A stretch of 64,000 bases of DNA from Diplonema papillatum (GCA_030068145.1 JAPJBO010000738.1:50832-114831), one strand, 5' to 3'; shown: positions 51,335 to 61,451, counted from the first letter of the stretch. Numbers and translations are program-made. Notes: generated by a model from the sequence alone, not told the origin.

Positions 51335-52513
51335 TTAGTTGTCTTTCTCGTCGGGGTTGACGAAGTCGGCGAGCAGGTCCGCCAAGTCCGTCTCCTGCGC
51401 TTTGGCTGTCTTGTCCGAAGCGTCTTCGCTTCGCGCCACCTTGCTCAGTTCGTCGGCGAAGTCCACAGGCTCGCCCGACTCGCCGGATTCTTCGTCGTCC
51501 ATGAGGCTCGTTTCCTCCTCGAACTCCAGCTGCTCCCTGACGTGCGACATGGCGGCCGACATCTTGTCCACGGCGTACCCTTTGTCCGTCCCCCGCAGCT
51601 GCACTTCGACCTTCTTCCGCGCGGCGCGCTCCGCGTTGAAGATCGCGTACGCGGGGGTCTCGTACAAGTTGAACCCGGTCACGGATTCAGCACCGGCGGC
51701 CTTCAGCTCCTTGTACTTCTGCCCGAGCACCATCGACTGCGCCTGCATGCCGTACCAATCGCGGACGCTGGATTCGGCGTGTTCGTACGCTGTGTCACGT
51801 ACTTTGTACTGCTCCATGGGCCGGTACACGGGGTCGATGTCCGCTTTTTTGGCGTCGGCGATCATCTTGTTCAGCTTCGTCACCGCCCACTCGTAGTTGT
51901 CCCAGTAGTCTTCGTAGTTTTCGGCGGTGATGCGGACGGTGCCTTCGTGGATGTACTCATGGAACGCCGCCTCGAAGCGCCGTCGTGCGTGCTTGGTGAG
52001 CTTGAGTGCTTCGACTTCGACGAGAAGCTCGATTTGGCGGTACTGCGCCCACCTGGAACGGGCAGTGCGGGGTTCGTCATTCCGCGCAGCGTCGAGCTCG
52101 GGACGCTCGGATCGGACGGTCAAGGGGACGTTCACTTGCTCAGGGGCGAGGCCGTAACCGCCGGGTCTACCGCGCAGGTGGGCCGCGATGACCGCTTCCG
52201 CAGCCTGCGGGGGCTTTATCCGGTCTGATTCAGCGGGCAGGTCGGGGTGGACGTACCGCGCGCTGCCCGGCGCCTCGTGGCGAGACTCGCGGATGAGGCG
52301 GTCGGCCATCATCTGCTTCGCGTCGCCCCAGACCCAGCCGCCCTGCCTGCCGTGCAGCCCGAAGTGCGAGTGGACCCACGGGAACTCGCCCAGGTTGAAC
52401 TCCTTGAACTTCTGCAAGTGCGCCTGCTCCCGCATCTTCGTCCAAGGCGGCGACGGCACGGTCGTGTCTCGCGCGTACCGGCCGGCAATCAGCAACCGGT
52501 CCGTTCGCCGCAT
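51335..52513 (-). CDS. Unknown 392-residue protein
   Basis: A single intact frame from the ATG at 52513. The N-terminal third is aromatic and basic (FNLGEFPWVHSHFGLHGRQGGWVWGDAKQ, not fully quoted). The middle is helical and rich in R, E and Y (ENYEDYWDNYEWAVTKLNK). The C-terminal region is acidic (EEETSLMDDEESGESGEP). No signal peptide or membrane segment is evident; an Arg-rich N-terminus would fit a mitochondrial protein. I do not recognise the family. A euglenozoan-specific respiratory or mitoribosomal subunit is one possibility, but only a guess. The truncated copies at 50706-51255 and 50087-50460 help define the conserved C-terminal half. Confidence 0.8.
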   Translation of the reverse strand: MRRTDRLLIAGRYARDTTVPSPPWTKMREQAHLQKFKEFNLGEFPWVHSHFGLHGRQGGWVWGDAKQMMADRLIRESRHEAPGSARYVHPDLPAESDRIKPPQAAEAVIAAHLRGRPGGYGLAPEQVNVPLTVRSERPELDAARNDEPRTARSRWAQYRQIELLVEVEALKLTKHARRRFEAAFHEYIHEGTVRITAENYEDYWDNYEWAVTKLNKMIADAKKADIDPVYRPMEQYKVRDTAYEHAESSVRDWYGMQAQSMVLGQKYKELKAAGAESVTGFNLYETPAYAIFNAERAARKKVEVQLRGTDKGYAVDKMSAAMSHVREQLEFEEETSLMDDEESGESGEPVDFADELSKVARSEDASDKTAKAQETDLADLLADFVNPDEKDN

Positions 52514-52555
52514 GGTGGCCCCTCTCCTTTGCCGCCGGCGACGAAGAGACGCCCG

Positions 52556-53030
52556 ATCCCTCTCCCCAACCCCCCTTCAATACAAAGCTCGCTAGACTCC
52601 CCCCTTCCCCTTCCCACCCCCCTGGCGGAAGTGAAATGGATGTGCACGTTAATCTTTCTTTGAAAAAGGATAGTGTCAATTTGAGCTACGTGTTACGACA
52701 CAGACTCCCTCAATTCTTAGGGAGTTCCTGCCAACTGGTTTCACTTCCTTTAACTGGTGTCAGCAGAGCACATTGAGACTTTCACTTGCTCCGAGGCAAA
52801 GGCCGTCCCCTCAATACAAACCTCGCTCGGCTCCCCCTTCCCCTTCCCACCCCTCTGGCGGAACAGAAATGCGTGCACGTTGAATTTTCTTTGCGAGGCT
52901 CGGGGCAATGTAACCTATGTCTTAGGAAACAGACTCCACATTCAAAACAAGGAGTTCCTGCCCAACTGGTTTCACTTCCTTTAGCTGGTGTGCTGCAGAG
53001 CATTGGGACGTCCACTTGCTCCGGAACGAG
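52556..53030. repeat. Duplicated upstream region of the 392-codon gene
   Basis: Two tandem copies of about 235 bp (about 52556-52795 and 52797-53030) sharing 'cccttccccttcccacccc', 'gttcctgcc' and 'tggtttcacttccttta'. As the gene reads leftward from 52513, this may be a duplicated promoter. Confidence 0.75.
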
Positions 53031-53109
53031 ACCAACCCCCTATGCATGGGCCTTGCGTGTAACAGTAAGTATTGCTGGACGGAAGATGGGAACAACACGG
53101 TTAGACTAA

Positions 53110-53722
53110 TAGTTGCTCGTTTTCCTTCGCGGGTTTCTTCCTCCTCTTTCATGAGATAGTTACTCGTTTTCCTTCGCGGGTTTCTTCCTCCTCTTTCATG
53201 AGATAGTTACTCGTTTTCCTTCGCGGGTTTCTTCCTCCTCTTTCATGAGATAGTTACTCGTTTTCCTTCGCGGGTTTCTTCCTCCTCTTTCATGAGATAG
53301 TTACTCGTTTTCCTTCGCGGGTTTCTTCCTCCTCTTTCATGAGATAGTTACTCGTTTTCCTTCGCGGGTTTCTTCCTCCTCTTTCATGAGATAGTTACTC
53401 GTTTTCCTTCGCGGGTTTCTTCCTCCTCTTTCATGAGATAGTTACTCGTTTTCCTTCGCGGGTTTCTTCCTCCTCTTTCATGAGATAGTTACTCGTTTTC
53501 CTTCGCGGGTTTCTTCCTCCTCTTTCATGAGATAGTTACTCGTTTTCCTTCGCGGGTTTCTTCCTCCTCTTTCATCAGATAGTTACTCGTTTTCCTTCGC
53601 GGGTTTCTTCCTCCTCTTTCATGAGATAGTTACTCGTTTTCCTTCGCGGGTTTCTTCCTCCTTTTTCATCAGATAGTTGCTCGTTTTCCTTCGCGGGTTT
53701 CTTCCTCCTCTTTCATCAGATC
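53110..53722 (+). repeat. 47-bp satellite, about 13 copies
   Basis: The unit contains 'cgttttccttcgcgggtttc' then 'ttcctcctctttcatgag' and is almost invariant. The last few copies carry shared variants such as 'catcag'. Confidence 0.95.
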
Positions 53723-54049
53723 GTCGCATTTGGCAAATGGACTTCCGCCTGTTTGCAACACGTGTGTGTAGGGCCTATTTAAGTTGTTAGTCGTTTGTTT
53801 GAGCGTTGGGCTACTTTACGGTCTCAACGAACTTCGCGCTGTAGATACTTATAGCCTCTTGGCGGCGGTGGTCCACGTGAATATCTCGCATACAACTAAC
53901 GGCAGCAGCATGAGCGAGCACAGAAGCGTGGAGCATTCTCTTCCTGCTTGTCGATGTCACTGCGGTTGCTGCAGCCGGCCGGGGCCTGGAAAGGTCACAG
54001 CCAGCGTTCTCGCAACGGCAAGGAAGGGTAGGCGGCGCAGGGGCCGCAG

Positions 54050-54600
54050 AAAAAGGAAGCTTTCGGTCGAATCGCAAGCGAGAAGCTGCTTCATGTCGAG
54101 CTTCGCCGCCCCTGGAGACAGGGTGTATGGGAAGGCAGACGCAAGGACAGCCGCACAAGCTGCAAGGAGGGCACGTATTCGAAACATTGTGCTTCTAACG
54201 AGCGCGGACACCTTTGGCAGGTCCCGAGCCGGAACTGTTTCTGTGTGCAGGAGAGTTGAGCAAGGGGTAGGATTCCCGCTTCGGTTTCTGTGCATACTCA
54301 CCACAGGTCTCATGCGTCCTTCCTGTTTGATGCCCTTTCTCTGACATGGATCCACCAGCTAGCTGCTGTCTGCTAGGCAGCCTCGCCAGAATGTGAGGCT
54401 GCCTCACCGTAGACTGCCAGGAGAGGCACAGAGAGCGGACCAAGAACTGGAGAGACATCAACCGAGACGGGCGAATGCTTTTTTCCGTCGGGCCACACGC
54501 CAGAACATGCAACATTCCTTTGAGCAGCTTCGCCACCCGATGGCCAGGCTCACTGGAGACAGGGTGAACGCCTTGCACTCTACACACAGGCCTCGCTCCT
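54050..54600 (-). pseudogene. Highly decayed copies of the paraflagellar rod gene 3' end
   Basis: Two separate stretches (about 54060-54180 and 54490-54600) still align by eye with 55420-55600. The minus-strand traces are LDMKQLLACDSTE and MLHVLACGPTEK against DMQRLLACDPTEK in the gene. No open frame remains. Confidence 0.55.
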
Positions 54601-54767
54601 GTGGGCTTCAATTCAAACCGAGCGAAGTCTAGTAGTCGGGCGGGCTTCGGTATTGGACTAGCTCGTTTCCATCAGATCAGAAACTAGCGCGTGCTTCGTC
54701 CATGCTGGGCCAGACAGTGGCGGCGTGTACGAATCAGCAGACAGCACACATGGGGATGGCGGCAATC

Positions 54768-55200
54768 TTACCCTTCGCAGTCATCAGACTGTGCAGGAGC
54801 GGTGTCCTCCATAAGTCTTTCGGCTGCTTGCATGCCACGGCGGTAGCTCTCTGCTGCGGCGCAAGAGTGCTCTCCGATCGTTTCCCCCGACTCGAGGGGG
54901 GTTAGACCGAGCGAGCGCCGTTGCGACCGTCTGCGCACAAAGCCTCCGGCGGCGGGCGCGGGCGGAGGTGGTGCCGCGCGGCCGCGGCGGCGAGCGTCGG
55001 GGGCGGGTGGGCTTCGATGATGCGCTGCAGCTCCTTCTCGGTGGGATCGCAGGTCAGCAGCCGCTGCATGTCCAGCACCGCCCCCCCGACGACGTTGCAG
55101 TCGCCGGGCCCAGCGGGGACAGGGCGTAAGAAACCGCAGACGCAAGCGTCGGCGGCACGCTGAAAGAAAGGCACACCAGGTCGTCTCCCGCAGTTATAAG
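54768..55200 (-). pseudogene. Recent copy of the paraflagellar rod gene 3' end
   Basis: About 95% identical by eye to 55200-55600, with frameshifts, covering the C-terminal extension (SVPPTLASAVSYALSPLG..., LTCDPTEKELQRIIEAHPP). It is joined head to tail to the intact gene's last exon. Confidence 0.85.
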
Positions 55201-55313
55201 ACTGTGAAGGAGCGGTGTCCTCCATAAGTCGTTCGGCTGCTTGCATGCCACGGCGGTAGCTCTCTGCTGTGGCGCAAGAGTGCTCTCCGATCGTTTCCCC
55301 CGACTCGGGGGGG

Positions 55314-56267
55314 TTAGACCGAGCGAGCGCCGTTGCGACCGTCTCCGCACAAACCCTCCGGCGGCGGGCGCGGGCGGAGGTGGTGCCGCGCGGCCGCGGC
55401 GGCGAGCGTCGGGGGCGGGTGGGCCTCGATGATGCGCTGCAGCTCCTTCTCGGTGGGGTCGCAGGCCAGCAGCCGCTGCATGTCCAGCACCGCCGCCCCG
55501 ACGACATTGCAGTCGCCCGGGCCCAGCGGGGACAGGGCGTAAGAAACCGCAGACGCAAGCGTCGGCGGCACGCTGAAAGGATGGCACACCGGGTCATCTC
55601 CCGCATTCAACGCGGTGTGCTTGCTCGCGAGGGCGCGCTCCAGACGGAGGGTTTGCAGGTTGCGGGCCGTCGTCGCCTCTTCGTGCAGCAGAGCTTCTCT
55701 CAGCTTGTTCCGCATTTCTTCGTCGTCTTCGGAGACGGGATGGACGAATTGCACGCCGGCTCGGCGGAGGGAAGCTTCGCTCGGCTCGAAGTCTGCGGTT
55801 GCCTTCATCTGGATGTCGCGCAGGCCTTCGATTTCGAGGGCGAGGCTGTCGTAGACGGAGCGGTGCAGCTTTTCGAGCTGCCAGCTCGCCCGCATGCCGG
55901 TTTCCATCCTCGCGCGGTAGATCTCTTTCTTGAGGATCAGGTCGCGGACGTGCGCGTGCAGGCTGCGGTACAAGGCGAGTTCGCGCTGCTGGGCTTCGAG
56001 CTGCTCTTCGCGGAGCTTTTCGCTTTCCTTGCGGCGGAGGACGGAGACCGCTTTGTTGACGTCAACGCCGACCGAATCGCGGACGAAGGCGGCGACCCTA
56101 GCCGCGTGCTGGTTGACCTTCACCTGCTGCTGCAGGAGCAGCGCGTGGTAGTCGGCGGCGGAGACCAGCTCCGCGAACGCCTTCTGCCGGCACCGCTCGC
56201 CGACGACGTGGTCCACGCGCTGCCGCACTTCGTCGCTGCGCTCGCGCCCGAGGCGCTGCAGGTCTTT
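55314..56267 (-). CDS. Paraflagellar rod protein, last exon
   Basis: It encodes 317 residues from KDLQRLGRERSDEV to a stop. The family hallmarks are the (L)QRLG.ER..EV start, a long coiled coil, LI(Y/L)KKE, ...DFEPSEASLRRAGVQF, and HPVSEDDEE as in kinetoplastid rod proteins. The acceptor CAG (56270-56268) and phase 0 match the donor at 61451, giving LFAVE joined to KDLQRLG. Paraflagellar rod proteins build the lattice beside the axoneme of euglenozoan flagella. The last 90 residues (SVPPTLASAVSYALSP...AAAARHHLRPRPPPEG) are an unusual Ala/Pro extension, and it is this part that is serially duplicated downstream. Confidence 0.85.
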   Translation of the reverse strand, partial: KDLQRLGRERSDEVRQRVDHVVGERCRQKAFAELVSAADYHALLLQQQVKVNQHAARVAAFVRDSVGVDVNKAVSVLRRKESEKLREEQLEAQQRELALYRSLHAHVRDLILKKEIYRARMETGMRASWQLEKLHRSVYDSLALEIEGLRDIQMKATADFEPSEASLRRAGVQFVHPVSEDDEEMRNKLREALLHEEATTARNLQTLRLERALASKHTALNAGDDPVCHPFSVPPTLASAVSYALSPLGPGDCNVVGAAVLDMQRLLACDPTEKELQRIIEAHPPPTLAAAAARHHLRPRPPPEGLCGDGRNGARSV

Positions 56268-56284
56268 CTGTGACGCGTTTTTTA

Positions 56285-56790
56285 GAGTTAAAGTTCGCTT
56301 GAAATTCCGGGGTTTTAGGGTCTCCGTGTGACCGTTCATGAATGGGTTCTCTTAGAGCAAGAAAGGGCTATGTGGTTACGGGTTGTATATTTAGTGCACG
56401 CTTTCGTTCTGGGTGTACACGTTCGATATGGGTTATGGCTAGCCATGTCCGGGACTGTTTGTGACCGACACCAAGTACATTCCTTCGTGGAGTGTAGTCT
56501 TGGGCCCCCCACGTTCTACAAGTTGAGCATTGAGTTCTTTAAGGTGCAAGTGCCATCAAGGCAGGCGAGCACTAGTTGAGCAGGGGTTGCCTTGTAGCCC
56601 TTTTTGAGAGTTAAGGTTCGCATGAGAAACCGGGATTTTAAGTACCTTCGGGTGACCTTCGGCAAATGGGGTCTTTCTGTAACGCGGCTTTCTGGAGTTG
56701 GAGTTCGCTTGAGTTTCCGGAATCTCTCCGGGGGTTCTCTATAGAGCAAGTAAGGGCTATGTGGGTGCGGGGCGGGTTATATTTTGTGCT
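56285..56790. repeat. Tandem partial duplications at the intron 3' end
   Basis: Two sets: 'gagttaa(a/g)gttcgc' at 56285, 56606 and similar at 56700; and 'agagcaag.aagggctatgtgg' at 56352 and 56741. The motif TTTTA(a/g)..(c/t)..CCG..TGACC here resembles the start of the 299-bp modules. Confidence 0.6.
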
Positions 56791-56811
56791 TCCGGCGATT
56801 TTCGCTCGCGC

Positions 56812-56995
56812 CGCAACCGCATCCCCAACCCGCAGCAACACCCCGGAAGGCATCGCCAACCCGCCGCAACCCCCCGGAAGGCCCCAACCGGCTGCAACTC
56901 CTCGGAAGGCATCCCCAACCCGTCGCAACCCCCCGGAAGGCATCCCCAACCGGCCGCAACCGCATCCCCAACCCGTCGCAACCCGCCGCTTGATG
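56812..56995 (+). repeat. 31-bp minisatellite
   Basis: About six copies of 'gcaaccccccggaaggcatc' plus 'cccaacccgtc', with length variation. A related stretch is near 57205-57245 in the opposite strand sense. Confidence 0.85.
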
Positions 56996-57289
56996 ACGTT
57001 GACCTTCTCGACCAACTCTGCCATTTTAACTTGGCACGCGGGTTCAAGCCTCGATGTTGCTTGAACTACGCGAGTAGCTCTTCCTTGGTCTCACTCTGCC
57101 TTCTTCTTTATCGGCGGGGTCTTCGACGCTTCTCACAGTCGCTTCAAATGAGCATGTTGTTTACCATTTGCTCCTTCTTCTCCGCCCTCCAGCAGGGACG
57201 CCGGCGGTGTTGCGGCGGGTTGGGGATGCCTTCCGGGAGGTTGCAAACCAGCGGGAAGTGCGCACACGCAGAGGAACCTGGGAGGGGTC

Positions 57290-58150
57290 GCAACCGCACT
57301 GGACAGTGCGATTACAAAAGTCAGGGCGAACCCAGGGCTGATACAGGAATTGAAAGACCTGGTTGTTTTGCTCACAGAGGAGGTCGAAAGAATGAAGGCC
57401 AAAAACGAGCACGAAGTACAAAAGCGCTACGGACAGGACATCCCGTGCAGGGACCCGAAGATGAACAGTGTCATCACAGAGGCGCAGACCAAAGTTTATT
57501 TCCGAGTTTCGAGTTGTGGCTCGGAGTGGTGTTTTGAGGGCCATCGTTGCGCGACTCACAGGCGACCAATCTGCAGGACGGACCGAAAACGAGGCTTTCT
57601 CTCGGGTCCTGCTGGGCGATTTCACGTCTGAAGAAATCCACGACCTGCTGTATCCGGGCCAGGAGGAAACGAAAACCCCGGTATCTCGCTTTGACGAATA
57701 TTGGAAGGTTATGGGGGAGCACCTGGAAACGTGAGGGTTGGCGAGTCAGGAAAGGCGTGAGAATGATCGCTCGTTCATCACGAAGAACTTCCCCACATCC
57801 ATCCGGGCCTTGATGGATGCGGTTCAGGGGCTTTCCTGCAGGCACACACGTCCCGAGAAAAACGTGGGTGCACCACCAGTTTTCGCCCGAACACAGCTAC
57901 ACGGAGCGTTTTAACGTCAACTACGCCATACAGAGCTGGACGAAAGGAAGGACTATCCGGATGGGGGATACAACCGCATCCTTCAGATTTAAAGCCCATT
58001 CTGCAGCCGATGGATCCAGCCGCCAGAAACAAGGCCCTGGACAACGACACCCATGCTTGTGGGTTTATCCCGAGAGTGCTCCTGGACATCCGTATCCCGA
58101 ACAGCACGGAAAGTGCAAAAAGAATGGGCACTACCGGGGCTCGGCCTAAG
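57290..58150 (+). pseudogene. Decayed ORF of unknown family
   Basis: Linked frames read LVVLLTEEVERMKAKNEH; then FTSEEIHDLLYPGQEETKTP and RFDEYWKVMGEHL; then NDRSFITKNFPTSIRALMDA. Several frameshifts and stops separate them. It is probably a transposon- or virus-like ORF remnant, but I recognise no domain. It lies inside the large paraflagellar rod intron. Confidence 0.35.
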
Positions 58151-58784
58151 TTACGGTGAAGGATCGGATCTTTGCTCCGAGCACTGGACTGAGATCCTCA
58201 ATAGTAATACTTCGGTATACTCGATTGAAAGAGAGTTGAAGCAGGGGACTTTAAAATACCGGTTTATCGGTTTGACAAACCGAATAAACCGGTTTGAGTT
58301 TTTGAGGGGAAAAAAAAAAAATCTTATAGACCGATTTCAAAGTTTTACCACCTTCACTGTGTAGTAGTACTATAGTAGTAATGAACGTACCTGCCTGTAA
58401 TAGCGTACAAATAAGCCCTCAAAAAACAGCTTAACCTAAAAAGGGGGAAAAACGGGGAGTGGGGGGGAGTGGGGGGCTCATCATGAAGCTGGTGTTTCTT
58501 TACGTCTCCGCCTTTTTGTCATTTCTTATTGCAACCTTTTGTTCTGAAAGAAAAATGTGCTTTTCTGACCAACACAGTGCTTCTTTTTGCTTCCTTCATG
58601 TGGATCATGGAAACCGAGAGTGCCTAGAGTGCGGAAAACTCCACACAGAGTGCAGAAAGTAGCCCGCTCGTGATGCAGCACCGCATGCAAGTGTGATACA
58701 CCGACCTACATAACCAAACCGGTTTTTTGGCTCAAACCGGGTTTTTGGCTCGGACCCCAAACTTTTAAAGTCCCCTGAGTTGAA
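58151..58784. other. No gene recognised
   Basis: Low-complexity pieces: 'ggtttatcggtttgac...accggtttgag' at 58258-58296 and 'ggttttttggctc' repeats near 58720-58752. Confidence 0.4.
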
Positions 58785-58960
58785 GTATGGCTAAAAATAA
58801 AGTGGTGTCACCTGAGGGGGTAATCTCAGGGCCGCCCACGTGATAAAGCCGTTAAGCATTGGGAACTTTTAAGTACACTGACCACACGGATCAGCATGCA
58901 TTTGCGGCGGCTGCCGGCTTATCCCGTGACACATTTTATATGCAGTTGGTTATCATGAAT
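58785..58960 (+). repeat. GGTGTCAC repeat family, copy 3
   Basis: Closest to copy 1; similarity spans 'gtatggcta' before the core and 'ttttatatg.agttgg' after it. Confidence 0.75.
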
Positions 58961-59119
58961 TGACTAGAAAAGCGTGCACTTCTCACAATCGAAAAAGCGA
59001 CGGGGGGAACGACCACAACTTCACGCACTGGACCGTGCGAGTGGGACTCCTTGCCCTTTTTGCGCTTGCGAACTTCGCCGTCGTCGTTGTCTTTCGCACG
59101 TGTCCCGAGGTCCTTCCTC

Positions 59120-59815
59120 GAGAGATGCGAACGCGTGATGCCCACTGAACTGGACTCTGTACCCCCTTGCCCGCGCGTGCACGAAGTGCAAAGACAATGG
59201 GGACGAGAAATGGCTCGGCAATCAGAGCACGGCGGACTTGACGGCAATCAGAGCACGGCGGACTTGACGGCAATCAGAGCACGGCGGACTTGAGATGCGA
59301 ACGCGTGATGCTCACTGAACTGGGCTCTGTACCCCCTTGTCCTCGCTTGCACGAAGTGCAAAGACAATGGGGACGAGAAATGGCTCGGCAATCAGAGCAC
59401 GGCGGACTTGAGATGCGAACGCGTGATGCTCACTGAACTGGGCTCTGTACCCCCTTGTCCTCGCTTGCACGAAGTGCAAAGACAATGGGGACGAGAAATG
59501 GCTCGGCAATCAGAGCACGGCGGACTTGACAGCAATCAGAGCACGGCGGACTTGACGGCAATCAGAGCACGGCGGACTTGAGATGCGAACGCGTGATGCT
59601 CACTGAACTGGGCTCTGTACCCCCTTGTCCTCGCTTGCACGAAGTGCAAAGACAATGGGGACGAGAAATGGCTCGGCAATCAGAGCACGGCGGACTTGAG
59701 ATGCAAACGCGTGATGCCCACTGAACTGGGCTCTGTACCCCCTTGCCCTCGCTTGCACGAAGTGCAAAGACGATGGGGCCGAGAAATGGCTCGGCAATCA
59801 GAGCACGGCGGACTT
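59120..59815 (+). repeat. 118-bp satellite with nested 26-bp repeat
   Basis: Five units start 'gagatgc(g/a)aacgcgtgatg' at about 59125, 59291, 59409, 59579 and 59697. The 26-bp piece 'ggcaatcagagcacggcgga' is further repeated at 59219-59290 and 59506-59580, making a higher-order pattern. Confidence 0.95.
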
Positions 59816-60440
59816 GCGGAATGCTGCTGAGAGTAAGCCGGAGATAAAGCAACTTGTTGCGGAGGCACCAAAAAAGGCTGTCGAAGAGGCCTTGGGTACT
59901 GCGGTATACTCAGACCGCAAGGTTGGAGTGCTGCCGGGTTCTGTCCAGCTGCACAGACAGAGCTCCTGCAATGGATCAAAGGATAAGTTTGATCTTGATC
60001 TGGCAGTTGATCCGAAGCTCAAGAGGTTTAGTAAGGGATTGCATCAGTACTATCGCCCCTCGGGACTACGACAGGCCTTCACTACCCTGAGCAGCGCACT
60101 GTGCACGTGTTAGCCATTAGCCGCGCTTGCACACGTGGACGGGGACCACCGCGAGGAGGTTGGCAACTCCGATTTCGACCGACTGCAGCGCTACTGGACG
60201 GCCCACGTGAAGCACGAAAACCCGTACGTGCTTCAGTTACGGACGTGTGGGGACAGCAACTGCTGTGCAGCTGCGGAACACGATGTAGCTTCTGTCCCGT
60301 ACCTCCCGTATCCGTGCCCTAAGCAGGTGGATCCAGAGCGGTGGGTCTTTTGCGGAGGCTTTGGAACGGGAAAGCTTCAAGGATGAGTGGCGCCCCTCGT
60401 TGCGCAGAGACGGCAAAGAACACCTCCCACCGTCCTAAAG
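59816..60440 (+). pseudogene. Decayed Cys-containing ORF, probably transposon-derived
   Basis: A first frame reads AAESKPEIKQLVAEAPKKAVEEAL...LHQYYRPSGLRQAFTTL and stops. After a shift, the second reads REEVGNSDFDRLQRYWTAHV, HENPYVLQLRTCGDSNCC, LPYPCPKQVDPERW and, after another shift, FKDEWRPSL. The order 'YV.Q...C....C', 'LP.P' and 'E.RPSL' recalls an uncharacterised ORF family found in many repetitive eukaryote genomes. Family identity is not certain. Confidence 0.35.
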
Positions 60441-60514
60441 GGGTTAATCTTTGGTTGAGAAAACGGTGCAACCACCAAGGCCGTCACGGTCACGTGTGGG
60501 GTATGCGCGTGTGC

Positions 60515-60665
60515 CTCGCTGCTGCCTTGCGGCCTTTGCGGCGGGCGGCGTCCAGCTCGCGCTTCAGCTTGTCGGCGTCGCCTTCGCAGCAAAGCGTCAG
60601 CCGCTGGTAGCCGGCTTCCAACGCGCCCAGCCCAGTGCCGCCGCCGCCCTCGGCTCGTACGCGTC
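60515..60665 (-). pseudogene. Intronic fragment of the paraflagellar rod exon
   Basis: The minus strand reads LGALEAGYQRLTLCCEGDAD and KLKRELDAARRK, the same as residues in the 61452-61960 exon, with 'ggcggcgtccagctcgcgc' conserved. No splice sites fit; a partial duplication. Confidence 0.85.
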
Positions 60666-61070
60666 GTTCGCGCGGATGAGGTCGGATGGCTCGGGGTTGC
60701 AAACCCCCCCCTCGGGCAACCCTCGGGACGAAAACCGACACAGGGGATTAGTTTACGTTGCAGATTTAGACCGTCGGTCTAAATCTGCAAACCGGACTCG
60801 GCCGGGGGACAAATAAAAAAAAGGGTGTTCAAAGCAAATATAGGGAGGGGGTGGTGTTTACAACGGTGTGCCGAAGGCGCTGGAAGGCTGCCGCTGCTGA
60901 GGCCAGCCTGTGCCATGTGCTCGGAGTACGTTGCTGCTGCCCATCCGGAAGCCAGAAGAAGCGTCTGAACACTGGACCCAAAACCACCCATAACGGGTCT
61001 AAAACCGACACCTCGACAAAATACACGGAATTTATACCTTGCCGAATACATGCTGAGTATCATGCAGGGT

Positions 61071-61276
61071 CAAAACCTTGTGTCTTTTTGGTAAACGCTG
61101 CTGCGGGGCCCACGGCCCCCAAGAAGAAAATTTGCTCAACATCATCAAAAATCACCGCAGTATTTGTTCCAGAATTTTTTTTTTTTAAACCCCCAAAAAT
61201 TTTCCGGAAAAAATGGGTGGCCATTTTTTTTGGGTCTAAATCCCTGTTACCAAAAAGACACAAGGTTTTGACCCTG
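61071..61276 (-). mobile_element. MITE, copy 2
   Basis: An inverted-orientation relative of 27179-27391. The left end is CATGCAGGGTCAAAACC; the right end lacks the outer CATG. About 80% similar by eye. Confidence 0.8.
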
Positions 61277-61283
61277 TAATGGA

Positions 61284-61422
61284 GGTGTCGTTCAGGGTGT
61301 AAATCTAAAGCCGCCCCACATCAAATCTTGTGTTAACTTAAGCATTGAGTTCTTTCGAGTACATGAACCACATGGGATAGCATGCACTAGGAGAAGCAGC
61401 GGTTCCAAAACTTGCCGTGACA
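61284..61422 (+). repeat. GGTGTCAC repeat family, copy 4
   Basis: Starts 8 bp after the MITE. The right terminus has changed to GTGACAAAG. Confidence 0.65.
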
Positions 61423-61451
61423 AAGTAAAGAAGCGGCGGAGCTGCACACAC

